A stretch of DNA of 64,000 bases from Seison nebaliae. Its lineage: Eukaryota; Rotifera; Pararotatoria; Seisonacea; Seisonidae. The DNA lies in the NCBI GenBank assembly GCA_023231475.1, contig JALJEE010000562.1:1-64000 (forward strand). Reading direction: 5' to 3'. Below the pieces are notes generated by a model that had not been told where the DNA came from, did not search any database, and saw only the letters and a program-made list of their open reading frames with translations. Positions within the stretch are counted from its first letter, which is position 1; the number at the start of each line of letters is the position of its first letter. The translations under genes were made by a program, and so were the position numbers. Positions 49,701 through 62,169 of this stretch are shown here, one piece after another.

Positions 49701-49947
49701 GTTGGGAAATATTTTGTTTTTGAACGTTAAGAGCATAAATGAAAACACTCTGCGGAAAGTCAAACAAAAATATTATAAAGGTCAAGTTATGAAATATTGT
49801 GCTAGAAATAGAAAGAACAAATTGTTAGTTCCTTTTGGTCTCTATTCATCCAATGCCCAGAGATCGACAATTCCATTTTATAATTTAAGAGAATTTCACT
49901 CAATATTTAACTGCCACTCTTCAAATTCCATTTGTCATATTAGTTAA
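46733..49947 (+). CDS. M13 (neprilysin-like) type II membrane metallopeptidase, 10 exons
   Basis: M13 enzymes are ectopeptidases that trim peptides at the cell surface. Exons: 46733-47961, 47989-48076, 48139-48252, 48298-48506, 48556-48743, 48814-48905, 48962-49150, 49205-49305, 49351-49448, 49499-49947; in frame, 918 residues. A cytosolic tail precedes one membrane span (about 61-84), then SPCDNFYIHTCGNW, the start of the family ectodomain. Zinc site: HEISH (734-738), formed only after a 45-nt intron is removed, and EDIAD (786-790). Helical matches include ESQISLFSDKWRKRL and LQLGFPNHL. Odd points: the substrate-binding Asn-Ala (NAFY) reads EAAY, the DVHSPxxxR region is not recognisable, and the C-terminus ends CHIS, not CxxW. 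The first intron as drawn is only 27 nt; a frameshift there is the alternative. The start at 46733 is the first in-frame ATG. Confidence 0.85.
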
Positions 49948-51037
49948 ATATATCTAATATATCTCTTATTTCATCAGAAAGATAATCGTTTCCGTTAATA
50001 AACAATCTTTCTTCAAATAAATAATTTTCATTTATAATTAGAAAGTTAATAATTAATAGAAGGTGAGAAATATTGAAATTTTTTTACTTTCACAAAAACG
50101 TCCCTCAAACCCATATCATTCCTAATCATAAAAAATCTAGTGCAATTCCATGTTTCATCCGCCATACAATTCTCGTAATATATTTCTGCTTAGATATAAA
50201 TTATCGTCTTTCTATGATCTTTTCTAATAAAAGTTTACTATTACTATGTTATGATGATAGATATGTTGTCAACATATTTCACCTCTTTCATTCTACACAA
50301 CTTACAATTTTGTTAGTTGTCTCTCGTGTTAAAACATTACAGAGAAATTCGACCATAATTCGATGATTTCTTAATCTATGCTTGATGATATATTTCCATT
50401 TCGTTACTTTTATTAGTTATTGATGAAATTTTAATCAATCGTCGGTTTTCATTTTCAAATGGTTCTCAATTGTTTTTGGTGAGTTGGTTGATGATGCCTT
50501 TCCAAATGACTTTCTTTATCAAATTGTGATAAATCCAAATATGAGCAAACAATACAGTCCATTTTAATGTTTCAATTTGCCTTACCGTCATCGTTAGTAA
50601 CTAAGAATTAAAAGTTGAGTTGCCTTGATTGAATTTAAAAAACTAGTTAAAAGGTAAAAGAGTTAAAAGTAAGAATTAAATCCTAGACAAAAAATTTGAT
50701 ACTCTTCGAATGTTCGCGAAAAACAAAATCCAATTTCCCAACTCTTTATTTGAGTGTGAGAATAATAATTGTTAATACGATTGGCAAATATTTCTCGTTA
50801 ATTAAAAATGTTCCATATATATACTAATTGAGTATTTTTGTATAATAGGTTCATGATTAAGGTGTTGCTTAAATCATAATCATCTTCACATCATTTTTAG
50901 AAAAGTGAATGGAAATAATACAGTTCGTTCAGAATATTTCTGCATCTCTTACATAGACGTAGATTTTGTTGGTAAACAATTCGAAGTATCTTTCGCATTT
51001 TTATCTAAAGAATATTATAAAACATATAATTGACTAG
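49948..51037. other. no gene seen
   Basis: AT-rich sequence downstream of the peptidase. The plus-strand frame at 50073-50366 lacks codon character and splice support. Confidence 0.4.
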
Positions 51038-51366
51038 TTAGGGAGAAGATGAATGAAAGAAATTGACATTTTTCTCAATCCTTCCAGAAAAACATCCATA
51101 CCATAACAGATCACATACTAGTATATGTAACTCCGACCCAAACAAACTAGAATGCACACTCTTAATTGTGGTTGGGGAAAGATCATCATTTTTCTTATTT
51201 TCCAATGAAATTTGTTTTAATTCCGATTCTACTTGTTTTTCATAAATGTGAGCCAGTATTCTCTTATTCGGGGAACCAACATTGATAAGGATATCATATC
51301 TTATTCCCTCATACCTTCGCACTTCATAGTTTCCCAACTTCGTTTTTGTCCGATGTACTTCTTTGA
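51038..51366 (-). other. possible minus-strand coding segment
   Basis: Open for about 109 codons, reading HRTKTKLGNYEVRRYEGIRY and ILAHIYEKQVESELKQISLE, which looks like folded protein. Just upstream on the same strand (about 51385-51450) another frame reads ITEYSTGLPHKYGDLSR and stops at a possible GTAAAA donor, but the two do not join in a frame I can verify. Family unknown. Confidence 0.3.
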
Positions 51367-54300
51367 ATTTTTACCTCTTGACAGGTCACCATATTTATGA
51401 GGTAAACCAGTTGAATATTCGGTTATAATATTACAAACGAAAAGTGAAACAAATTTCAGTTTGAGACGAGTTATTTTGGAGGTAAAATCATAAAAATAAC
51501 AATGAACTGAATTTTTTATAATTTTCTAATTTATTTAAATGCATAATTTATTTTATTAGGACACTTACAAATATGTAATAAGAAGTTCGATTATTTCTAA
51601 GTATATTGATAAAATTTCACTGATTTTATAAATATTAGACATGTATCACAAAAGATGTAAAATCCTTAAAAATGGTTAATAACCGGTAGAATGCTATTCA
51701 TTGAATAAACGAGTACATTCTTCGCCAAATTGCAATTTGAATATTTTTCTCCATAATTTTTAGAGTGAATTCATTTCCGTCACATTAATTAGTTACTGAA
51801 AACAGAGTTTCCCTAGAAAAAATTCCCCTCTCGCATTATTTTAGCTCATTTTTTTATAAGGATAATTATACGGAATTTGGGAGAGGTTAAATGTTTTGTT
51901 CGATTTATTGAATTTTATGGAGAACTTTCACGTTCACATTATTATTTGTTGTCAATGAATAATAATAATGAAAGTAATATCGGTTTTCCATAAAATTTTA
52001 TTTTAATTTGTTCGCTACATTGAAATTTATAAAAATTGAGAAAAACTGTTTTCTCACCGAACATACTGTTTAACTTACAAGAACATAGGAATATCATTGA
52101 AAAAGATGAAGATTGATTATATTATTTTCGATTTATCAGTTATATAAAATTCTTGAAAAAAGTTCAATTTGTTCAGTTGGAAGAAAAACAAATTGTCATA
52201 GGTATAATATTATCGTAATTAATTCTCACACATTTTCTTCCTAATGTAGATTTTATGCAAATTTATTATTTATGTTCAGCTCATTCATTTTTTAAGAATG
52301 TCAAGTTAGAATTTTATTCCATTTTGAGCTTACCAATTTTCCAGTGGATGAAAGAAAATTAAGGAATAAATTTGGAGGAAATAAGATAATTTATGATGAG
52401 ATTAGTATGACGAGTTGATGGAGAAAACCGGTGAAAATGAATGTGAATAAATGCGAATTACTCATCATTGTTATGGTGATATGATATATGTGGAAATGAG
52501 AAAACTCGCCGATAATTGATTAGGTTAAAGACGATGCAAAATTTTCTGATCACAGATAATAAATGATAAGGAAATCGTTGAGAGTGACTGATAAATGAAT
52601 ATAATTATTGATTGTTGTCTCATTTATGAATAAATCATTCTAATTTTACATTTTCCTATGATAAATGAAATTATGGTGCAGTATATTCGTATCTGCATGG
52701 TAAGTGCACCGACGACTAAGTTGAAGTGAAATTGTAGGGGAAAACCAATAATTTTATTAGCAGATATGTTAATAAATAGAAGAATAATGAATGAATGAAT
52801 AGAATGTAAATTATTTATTACCCAACATTTTTGTGGAGGAATGAAAATTTCGGTTTTCATGCGACATGGGAAAAAAAGTTAATTTTCAACCGATTCTTTC
52901 AATTATCGTCCAAGAAGACGGAATGTCATCATCTTTCTTATTTGATGAGATGAGAATTGGAGGGTTGCCCAAAATAGTGTGAAAATTGGGGAATGATTAT
53001 TTATGACAAAATTTACATAAATGTTCCTGTCTATTTCCGGTGTGTTCTTTAAAACCAAATTATCATTCGAAACGGTAGGAATCATACGAACTGGCTGGAA
53101 TTGGACTAACAACGAATATATTCTTCTTTTCGTTCCTTAGGTTTCCTTCTCTGCCCCACTTACTTTCCGTGAGGAATAAGATGGATACTAATTACATAAT
53201 TCTCATTCCTACCATCATGCATCGATATATTTCCATAAACACCAATTTTTAATTAGATAATTTTTTAGGGGGAGAAAGAAAACGATGTTAGTGAAATAAC
53301 AAGAAAATCAAATAACACTTCACTCGATATATTTAGGGGATGGGGGAGAGAGTGGTTTAATCGAACATTTGTGGAGTGGCAACATGGATGAGAGGGAGAT
53401 ATCATCTGATGTAGTTGCAGGAACTTCATTCGAATGTTCTATCTCGTTCTAGTATCTTTAATCATTCTCTTACCATAAGATGATGATAACATATCGCCAT
53501 AAACAGATATATTAATGTTTACGGTTTCATACTCTAACAATTTCTTTAGGATGAAAGAGAAGAAGTTAAATTGATTATATTATTCCTAGTTCAATCAACA
53601 ATAGTTCGTTATTACTTCTAGTTCAAGCGCTATATATATTGCTTCTTGAGCATGATGAATGATGATCTCATTATCTCTACAATATGTTCTTCTTTGAGGA
53701 AGTGGTTGTGACAATAAAGTTGATGATTATAATACTACAAAAAACTTCTTTCATGACATGAAACTATTGGCATGAATGTATCTCATTCTTTTATTCCATC
53801 GAAGGCAAAAACTCTTCTCAATCAATAACCGAATAATATTTTACAAATATTCTTTCTCAATAATCGTCGCTCAACGACGTTGTCTAACAAAAAGAATAGT
53901 TGCTCCTAAAACTACCATAATATTTTTAAAATTTTTCTCAAAAATTTAATTCAAACTGAAAGTGGAAAGGAATTAGGAATGAATAAGTAAACGAATGAAA
54001 ACAGTTTACTAATACAGATCTTTCGGAATTAAATTTACGAATTTCCAAATTTCTTCATTTTGATCAGATCCTCATGAAATGGATGAGAACGAAATTATTT
54101 GAATGATATCGTTTCTCTCGTGAGAGAAGTTGCATCGAAAGGAGACTCTTTGGAATAAAAGGAAACATATCAATTATACGAACAATTATAATCAGATGTG
54201 TATATTAGAGATAGAAGTAGAAATCAACCGAACATATTCTCGACTATTGCATGTGTTCGATTAGGTCGAATGGGAAATCAATTGCTGCTTATTATATGTA

Positions 54301-57300
54301 CTATATCCAATTTTACACATTCTCATTCCACACTTCCAAATCATGAATGAATAACCAAATGAATATCAGATGTACATCATCCATTCCATATCTATCTATC
54401 AATCCATAAACTATTTATCTTAATCGAATAATTCACTATATTAACGTAAATTTAGGATGGACGTCTCTCGATATGAACATATAGAAATATGATGATGAAT
54501 ACAATTGTTTAAAAAATATCTTCAAACTTTTCCTTCTTATATTTCCACATCCTCTCACACACTTAATCATCAGTCAATTTCTAGGGGAAATTTATAATTT
54601 TCATTATATTATCTGATTATTATAGTTATCGTCCGAAGTTATTTTATCCTCCAACTACTACATCTGCATCTTTATAATTAAACAGTCCAATCCTCCAACT
54701 TGATAGTTGGCTCAATCAGTCAAAATTCAAAATATGTTTAACGTAAACATTGAGAAATCATTATCCAAAAATTGGAGCTAATTAAAATATTTTACGTATA
54801 TACCTTCAATTTGAATGACTCCAACAATTTATAAGTAATTCCACTCAGATCTAACTCGCAAACATTCTGCTTTCGTCTTAAAGAGGAAGTTATGTAACTT
54901 AGTTTTTGATATAATTTTGCAACATTCACTGAATCGAAAATGAAAAATCATTCTCAAATTTTTTATTCCATTTTCCCATGATTGCGAAGGAACGATAAGA
55001 TTAATCACGATTAATCTGTCCATTAGGTTTTATATCGTTAACGAAATTGCGTCATTCGAAAAAAAAACGTATTCATCCAAAGAATCCTGAAGCTTCGCCT
55101 TAAAACCAAGACAAAAACATAACGGAAGATGTTGACTGTTATTGACCGTTATCCATTTTCCCAGTTGTTAATACTAGATAATTATATTTCACCTGCAAGC
55201 ACGATTCCATACGAATAATCCTCATTAATTGTATAACTTCAGATAATATTAAAATGTTTATTCTTCTGATTATAGCACGCTCACTGATCTGGGTTTATTA
55301 TAGGTCGAAATTTTTTTAATATTTCCATTTTTTTGAGTCAAATGTTCCATAAGCATAGATTTTTATTTATCTTGTGCATAAAGCTAAAAGTAGATCATCC
55401 GTCTAATGATATATCATCGATCGATGAATAAGATAATATGAGAAAATAGATATCCTTCTCCAGGCAGATAATCCAACATGTTTGCATAAATCGTAATCAC
55501 AACATTCTCTATTTATAGAATAGTTTCGATGGAGTAGACATTTCTGTCGGTTTCCCGATAGAACCAGTTCAGAAAAAAATGGAAAAAAATTCAGAATTAT
55601 AAATTTATTCAAGAATTTAGTGATGATTTTGAATGACAATTATAAATATAAATGAAAATAAATTTTGGTTAAGAAGAGCCGTTCACACGTTTTCAGTCGG
55701 TTAATCTGATTTTCTTCATTGTTTTCTTCTCCATTATTTTCTTCCATACCATATTACCTTTCTGATATTGAGATGAAATATATGATAGATTGAATGTCGA
55801 ATAAATTGTTAATGACATGCATCTTTTTATCCAATTTTCCTTTTATAATCGAATTCCACACTCACATGACAATGGTCGAAAGTAATACTCTTTTCATTAC
55901 ATACTCGATATAATACCGATATTATGTAATAATTAAGAAGTTCTGATATAGTGTCTGTCTAAACCCATTAATAAATGGATAGATACTCGAAATATAGATA
56001 CATTATCTCATCTCAACTTCCTAAACGATTTTTTACACAATATTTGCTTCTTACTTGCTTCATCGAAGTTTGCTCGAATTATCATAAAATTTCGCTTAAG
56101 GGAGAATAACTTGGAAAGTTGTTTATCATCAATGTCAATTTCGAATCAGCTTTCGAAGGAAAATCCTATTTTTTGCTTAAGTTTATCTTCAAAGAATTCT
56201 TTCACTTTCACTTTCTACTCATTTAATACTTTTTTCTGATATATCTTTTAAATCTCCCGATATTCTCCCAATGTGAACAATTTAAGACTGTTGTTCGTTA
56301 TTTATGTTCATATAGAACCAAATAGTTCTTATCTTTCATCTCTATCTAATGCCAAGAGTGTACTGAAAAACTTCCAGGTGGAATGAGTATATACAATGAC
56401 AATTTAATGTTTTTGTCAATTATTTCGTGAATTTATTTCCTATTTCATAATTTATCCAAAATTTGGATTGTGTTTGAATGAATAATAATAATTTACAAAT
56501 TCAGTTAATGTTTAAGTGATTATCCAATGATGTGAAATGACGTTACCAAGAATTAGACAGATGAACTCGAAAGACGTACCAAGGACAAACAGATATTTAA
56601 TCGCAGTTCGATTCACTCGATGTAACAGAAAAAGATTAATTTGGAATGACATCCATCTATATTTGATTAATTCATTGATAATACATATACTCATTGAAAT
56701 TAATAAATTAATTTTCCTTTATTGAATCACTTCCATTCCGATGGTCATATGTCGATATTTCCCATTATCTTCACATTATCTAAATCTTCATAATTCTCCT
56801 GTGATGTCAATCCATAAATGTTTGATTAGAAATTATGTTGCAACGATGAAATTGAAGTGGAATAACTGTTAAGAATCTAAAGTTCTCTGTTGGCAGAAAT
56901 TTTCACAAACTCATTAGAGATTTTTATTTTTTCTTTTTCCGATAGGAAAAAAAAAGAAATTTGGAATATTTTCGATTTTTTATGTGTTTGACTGGGATGA
57001 ATTGTCGGTATATCATCCTTAGTATAATTATCTTAATCAGATTATCGGAATACTCGTGAATATATTTCCATCATGGCTACTACTTCTACTCCCATCAATC
57101 AATTAATATTTGGGTACCGATGAGAGATGAGTAATTGGAAGGAAGAATTATGATTCCATTATTATCTCGCATCTTTTGTTCCCAATTGACGTAATTAAGA
57201 TTTAATCTTATTTGATGAAATAACTTTCCAATCAATTTTCTTCCAAAAGAAAAAAAGAGAATTCTATTTAAAGAGCTGACGCGAGCAACAGGTAAGAATC

Positions 57301-60300
57301 ACCATATTTTATGATGTTCTTCGCATGCAATCTTCAACATTCGTTCGAATAATGCGATTTGGCTATACATCAGATTTCAATTAAAAAAATTGGATATTTC
57401 TGCCTTAGTGATCGTGTTAGAATAAAAGTTGCTTCGCTCATCCCTCCCCAACATTTCTCCGCTTTACCAAACCATCCCAATTATTTTCGTACGATATACG
57501 GAAAACATGTAATCTCATTCTGTAATTTCTAATTAGTTCATTCGAATATTATTCTTCTTATTAATATTGGAAGAAAGAAGAAAGGAGAAAATTATTCGTT
57601 ATCATTCGCACCGGTTCTACAGCAGGAACTGTCCAGTAACAAATTTTTACGGCTTTTTTTCCGTGATAAATCAATATTATGTAACATTCTCAAGATTTCA
57701 TAAGATGTTAATTGTATTAGTTAATTTTATTACATTATAATATTTACTTAACCAAATTCTTTCCTTTCCATCTTCTTCCATTTCCCCCCTCCTTTCCCGA
57801 TATATACCATTGGAATGGATGAACAATTATTGAGATGGGCATATTTATGTTGACTCATAAGAAAAAGGAGTATATTCGAATGAAGGCAATAAATGTTTCT
57901 TATGTTATTTCAAAAAAAAAATTGTTAATTACTTCAAACTTTTTTCGGTATCGTTCCAAAAAACCTTCTGAGGAAAAATTGAGAGAAGGATGATATTAGA
58001 ATGAATGTGGAATAATGTACAATAAATATTCATTAATTATCCATTAAGAATTTTAGCGCAACTTGGTACCATGAATTGAGAACAGAAACTTACCCTTCTG
58101 TTTCTTACCAAATTACCTTACCATTTTCTCGTTTTAATATTTCTTTCATCGGTCAATAAAGAGGAATAATGGTGGGAGGTGATGGAAGTAGCTTGAAGAC
58201 TAGTCTTCTTCCGAATTGATGAGAAGAAAAGAAGATTTATGAAAGTTTTTGTCAGATAATTATCTCAATAACTAGTCGTATTGATATGTAGCTTGGTTAG
58301 GGAAAGAAATATAAATGCCATCATTAACATTGCTTCATAGATCGATAATCGCTAATTTGTCAATTATTTACCTATTCGTCTGAACAACGAGTTCAGTTTA
58401 GTGGATGGTTCGTTAAGAATGGAGGAAGAGTTTAGAAGACGTCAGGACAAAAGAGTCCGATATACAAAAGAAACAAGTGAAATGATATTTAAGGGGATGA
58501 GTAATGAGATATCGAATAATCTATTTTCTTTTATTTATGATCCTTTTCCTATCGGTTATTTTGTCAAATCGCTCTTTTTGTCCTATCACCAGATTATGAG
58601 AACCGTTAAGAAATGAGGGGAATGGAAGAAGAATCGATAGTAAGAATAACAATTATTTCAACAATCAATGATTCCATCTTTTCATTCTCCCTCAAATAGA
58701 GATAGGATTATGTAGCAATAACAAGAACAACAATCAATCGATCAATCAATCAATTCAATGACTATGAGAGGAGATGAATAAAAATAACAAGGAGTTTCAT
58801 TTGTGCATTTGTGAAATTTGTATTTTAAGAATACGTATAGATAAACCTTTCAATGTTCTTCCATGAACCTTGTTCGTTTACTTCTTACCAAATACTTCAT
58901 TCTTCCATTCTCTTCTCACCCTCATGATTCTTAGTCATGTTGTTGTTGTTGTTGCTACGGAGAAAGTGTTTGGTGATGTATAATGTTGTTGAGGAAATTT
59001 TAGCAACAATCAATCTATTTAACGCTTGTTCGTCTATTGGCAAACAAAGATAGATAGATAGATAGATAGATCGATCGATAGATACCACCAATAGTACGAT
59101 TCCCATTTAAGATATTCATATTTCTTGCCGAAAGCCTATTTTTAACCTTAATTCTTATCCAACATCTCATCCTTCCATTTCCCATCAAACCATCGACCGA
59201 TACATATTCCATATACGTTGATAGCAGTCAGGAAAGGAATAATTGAAAATTATAGTGAATGACGTCGAAAATGAGTTAGTTAGGATGAACTTAAACGAAG
59301 CCGAACAAATGGATGAATGTAAATAAAAAGAAAGAATTGTTGAGAACGATGCATAAGTGGATTCAACTATTTATTTTATGCCGATTGATGACAACTAACT
59401 ACACTTATCCAACTCGTTGTACAATCTTTTCGATTTTCATTTATTGGCAATTATGTGTCTTTTATTCATTTACTTCTTGCTCCAAAAAAGAAAACGAAGA
59501 AGAAAAGAAACGAGAATGAACAAATTATTCTTATTTCTTCTTCTTTCCTTCCTCTTTTCCTGTTTCTTCTTTCTTCTTTATCATCATCTTCCCCATCATC
59601 ATCATCATCATTTTCTTCTTCTTCTTCTCCATTTCAACGATATTTTAATTTTTGATATGAACTTATTATATTCTTACAAATTCCGTTTCGAGAACATTCT
59701 AGCAAGAAATGGAAGAAATCTAATTACTTAATCAACTATTTATTTCGTTAATGAAACTCGAGTGAATCGTCTTCTACAAATGATGAATTATTTTTTTTTC
59801 GAGGGAAATTGAGTTTAATGAGATTTTTACGATAAAATCAGTTCGTTCGCTGTCGAATGATTGAATAAAAATATTAATTGAAGTTTTCGCGTTAATCTCG
59901 CAGTCTATCTCGTAGAAGTCATCATTGTTCAATTCTTATTTGAGATGGGAGAAATGTCGTTCCATTCACTTTCTCTCCGAACATATTTCTCCATTGGTCC
60001 ACTACGAAATGGTAATTAGATTGATGAAAATACTCATGAACAATGACATAATTGAAATCGATATAAGACGGAATGCTCTCGATTACAGATGTTCATTCTT
60101 TAGCGTTTCATAATATTTTTTCTTAATCTTATCCTGCGTTCCAAATGGTCATTTCAATAACTTCATTTCAATATTTTCTTTCCATTTCTATTCCATTCAT
60201 TAATGAATTGCATATTTGTTATTGCACAATCGTTTACAATCTAATCCACACAGAAATAATAGAATATGAAATACCTTTATCGACTATCGAAGGACATTGT

Positions 60301-62007
60301 TCATTTATCTCCACTTGTCTCCGAGTAAGCAGTAGGAGCCAATACGGAATTTATTGATTAATATTCATCTATACTTAATATTGTTCGTTCGTTCGATGAT
60401 GATGGAAGATAAGGAACTGCATATTATTTTAGAGTGATTATATATATCTAAGGATTGTGTGGGAGAAATCACCTTTCGCAAGACACAATTCATCCTTTTT
60501 ACAAATATCGGTATCTAGTCAATCGATCCTCGTCAGACTTACTATTGATAATTGTTCGTTGAGTAGAAGTTATTCTTCTATCGGAGGAAATATTCGACAA
60601 TTATTCGGAAAGTTCTTTAGAAAAGAAGGAAATGAGATTTCTCCTCTACAATACACATTTCGAACGGTAAATTGAATGGAAATTCCCAATAGTTTAATAG
60701 TCAACAAACTTCTATTTCAAATAAATCGTTACTTTCCTCGAACGATGTCAAACTGTTGATGATTATTTTTATGCAGAGAAGATGTATTTCGTATCGAAGT
60801 TAATCGAAATCGTTTGTTTTGACGATGAACATTTTGCATTTCAAGATTATTATTATAATCGCTCATTAATGTGTTTCCAGTTGGATTGGGGGACGAACAG
60901 ATTTCATCTCTATGCATTTCTCCCACTATTATCCCAAAATAGTCGCTATATTTACATTAAGTGCTTCGACCGACGTAAGCAGATATAATAGACCGTATCT
61001 ATGTCATAAAATTTCATCTAATTCATGTAATGTTCTCTCAAAATAATTTTCAAGTGAAGTTCACATAAAAAAAGAAAGAATGAATGTCTGATTAAGTCTT
61101 ATTATTTTAATTATGACTCCGAACTTCATTGTTAGTATTCTCCATTGGAAGATCGTCATATCGATATATCGGCATGTGTAGACGGAATGTGTATGGAAGA
61201 TATAAATATTATAATTTTCTTGAGATAATTGTGGAGACGAAATTATATATGTTATATGAATTCTCCATTTATTTCTTCCAACATCATTCGGCACAAGGGA
61301 TATGTGATACATGTCGAAACAATTCCATCGATGATTATGTGCAATTTATATAAGGGCACATACGAGTGAAGTTGAGAAGGAAGAAACGGAGAATGATGTT
61401 CTATTACACGAAATGGGAAGCAAGTGCGCATTTGCTGATACATATATACGGATAAATATATTGTTCCATATCGACTACCATTATTTTCTGATGAGAATGA
61501 GTAAAATATTATTTTTTATTTGTCGTCATTGCCATTTCATGAATGGAACGCAATTGTCGTCATTTCTTCCCCTCCACATAGATTAAACATGCATCGATGC
61601 ATCTGTATGGATAATAGAAATAATGATACTCTACACATTTACACATTGGGCGAGTGATGTGTAGATTGCTTCTCTTCCATTCTCTTCTCGTTCATCTTCT
61701 TCCCATTCTAATTTTTCCTTTTGTTCCACTTGTGTATTCAACGAAAAAATAAACTGATGGGAAAAACTTGTAATAATATTTTCCTTTTCAATTTCAATCC
61801 ATTTCTTCATGTATTTATGGATTGGCTTAATAATTTCCGCGTACTTCCTAATCTTCATTCTCATACCACCAACTAGATGAATTCTCTCCTCCACACTTAT
61901 CAGAAGATAATGTAATAATAATAATTTTTGCTTGATCAAATATTTTCATCTTTTCTATACATCATGCTACTATACACTACTACGTACTAATTTTACTATT
62001 ACAACCA
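51367..62007. other. gene-poor region
   Basis: About 10.6 kb with no supportable gene on either strand; longest frames are 60-100 codons without splice or family support. Simple repeats occur, including (GATA)n at 59048-59082 and TCA/TTC-rich sequence near 59585-59635. A consensus donor (ACAG|GTAAGA at 57291/57292) follows a less AT-rich segment and could end an untranslated exon. Likely introns or spacer of a long gene. Confidence 0.45.
59048..59082. repeat. (GATA)n microsatellite
   Basis: GATA repeats followed by GATCGATCGATAGATA variants. Confidence 0.85.
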
Positions 62008-62169
62008 TTAATCTAATCCTGCCCCGATGACTGCCGATGTATTTGTATATTCGCCACTCTGGCTGTTGTTCCAATTATCTCCACAATACATATAGTCGTC
62101 TGATGGCGAACAGGAATACTTATGGCAATTTATCAATAATTCTCTATATATACAAACACATTCGATCTC
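62008..62169 (-). other. possible short Cys-rich minus-strand exon
   Basis: A 53-codon open frame reading CHKYSCSPSDDYMYCGDNWN and ending TSAVIGAGLD before TAA. It is more GC-rich than its surroundings and has a non-random, extracellular look (six cysteines counting the N-terminal pair). There is no start codon at the 5' end and no clear acceptor, so it could be a terminal exon or chance. Confidence 0.25.
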
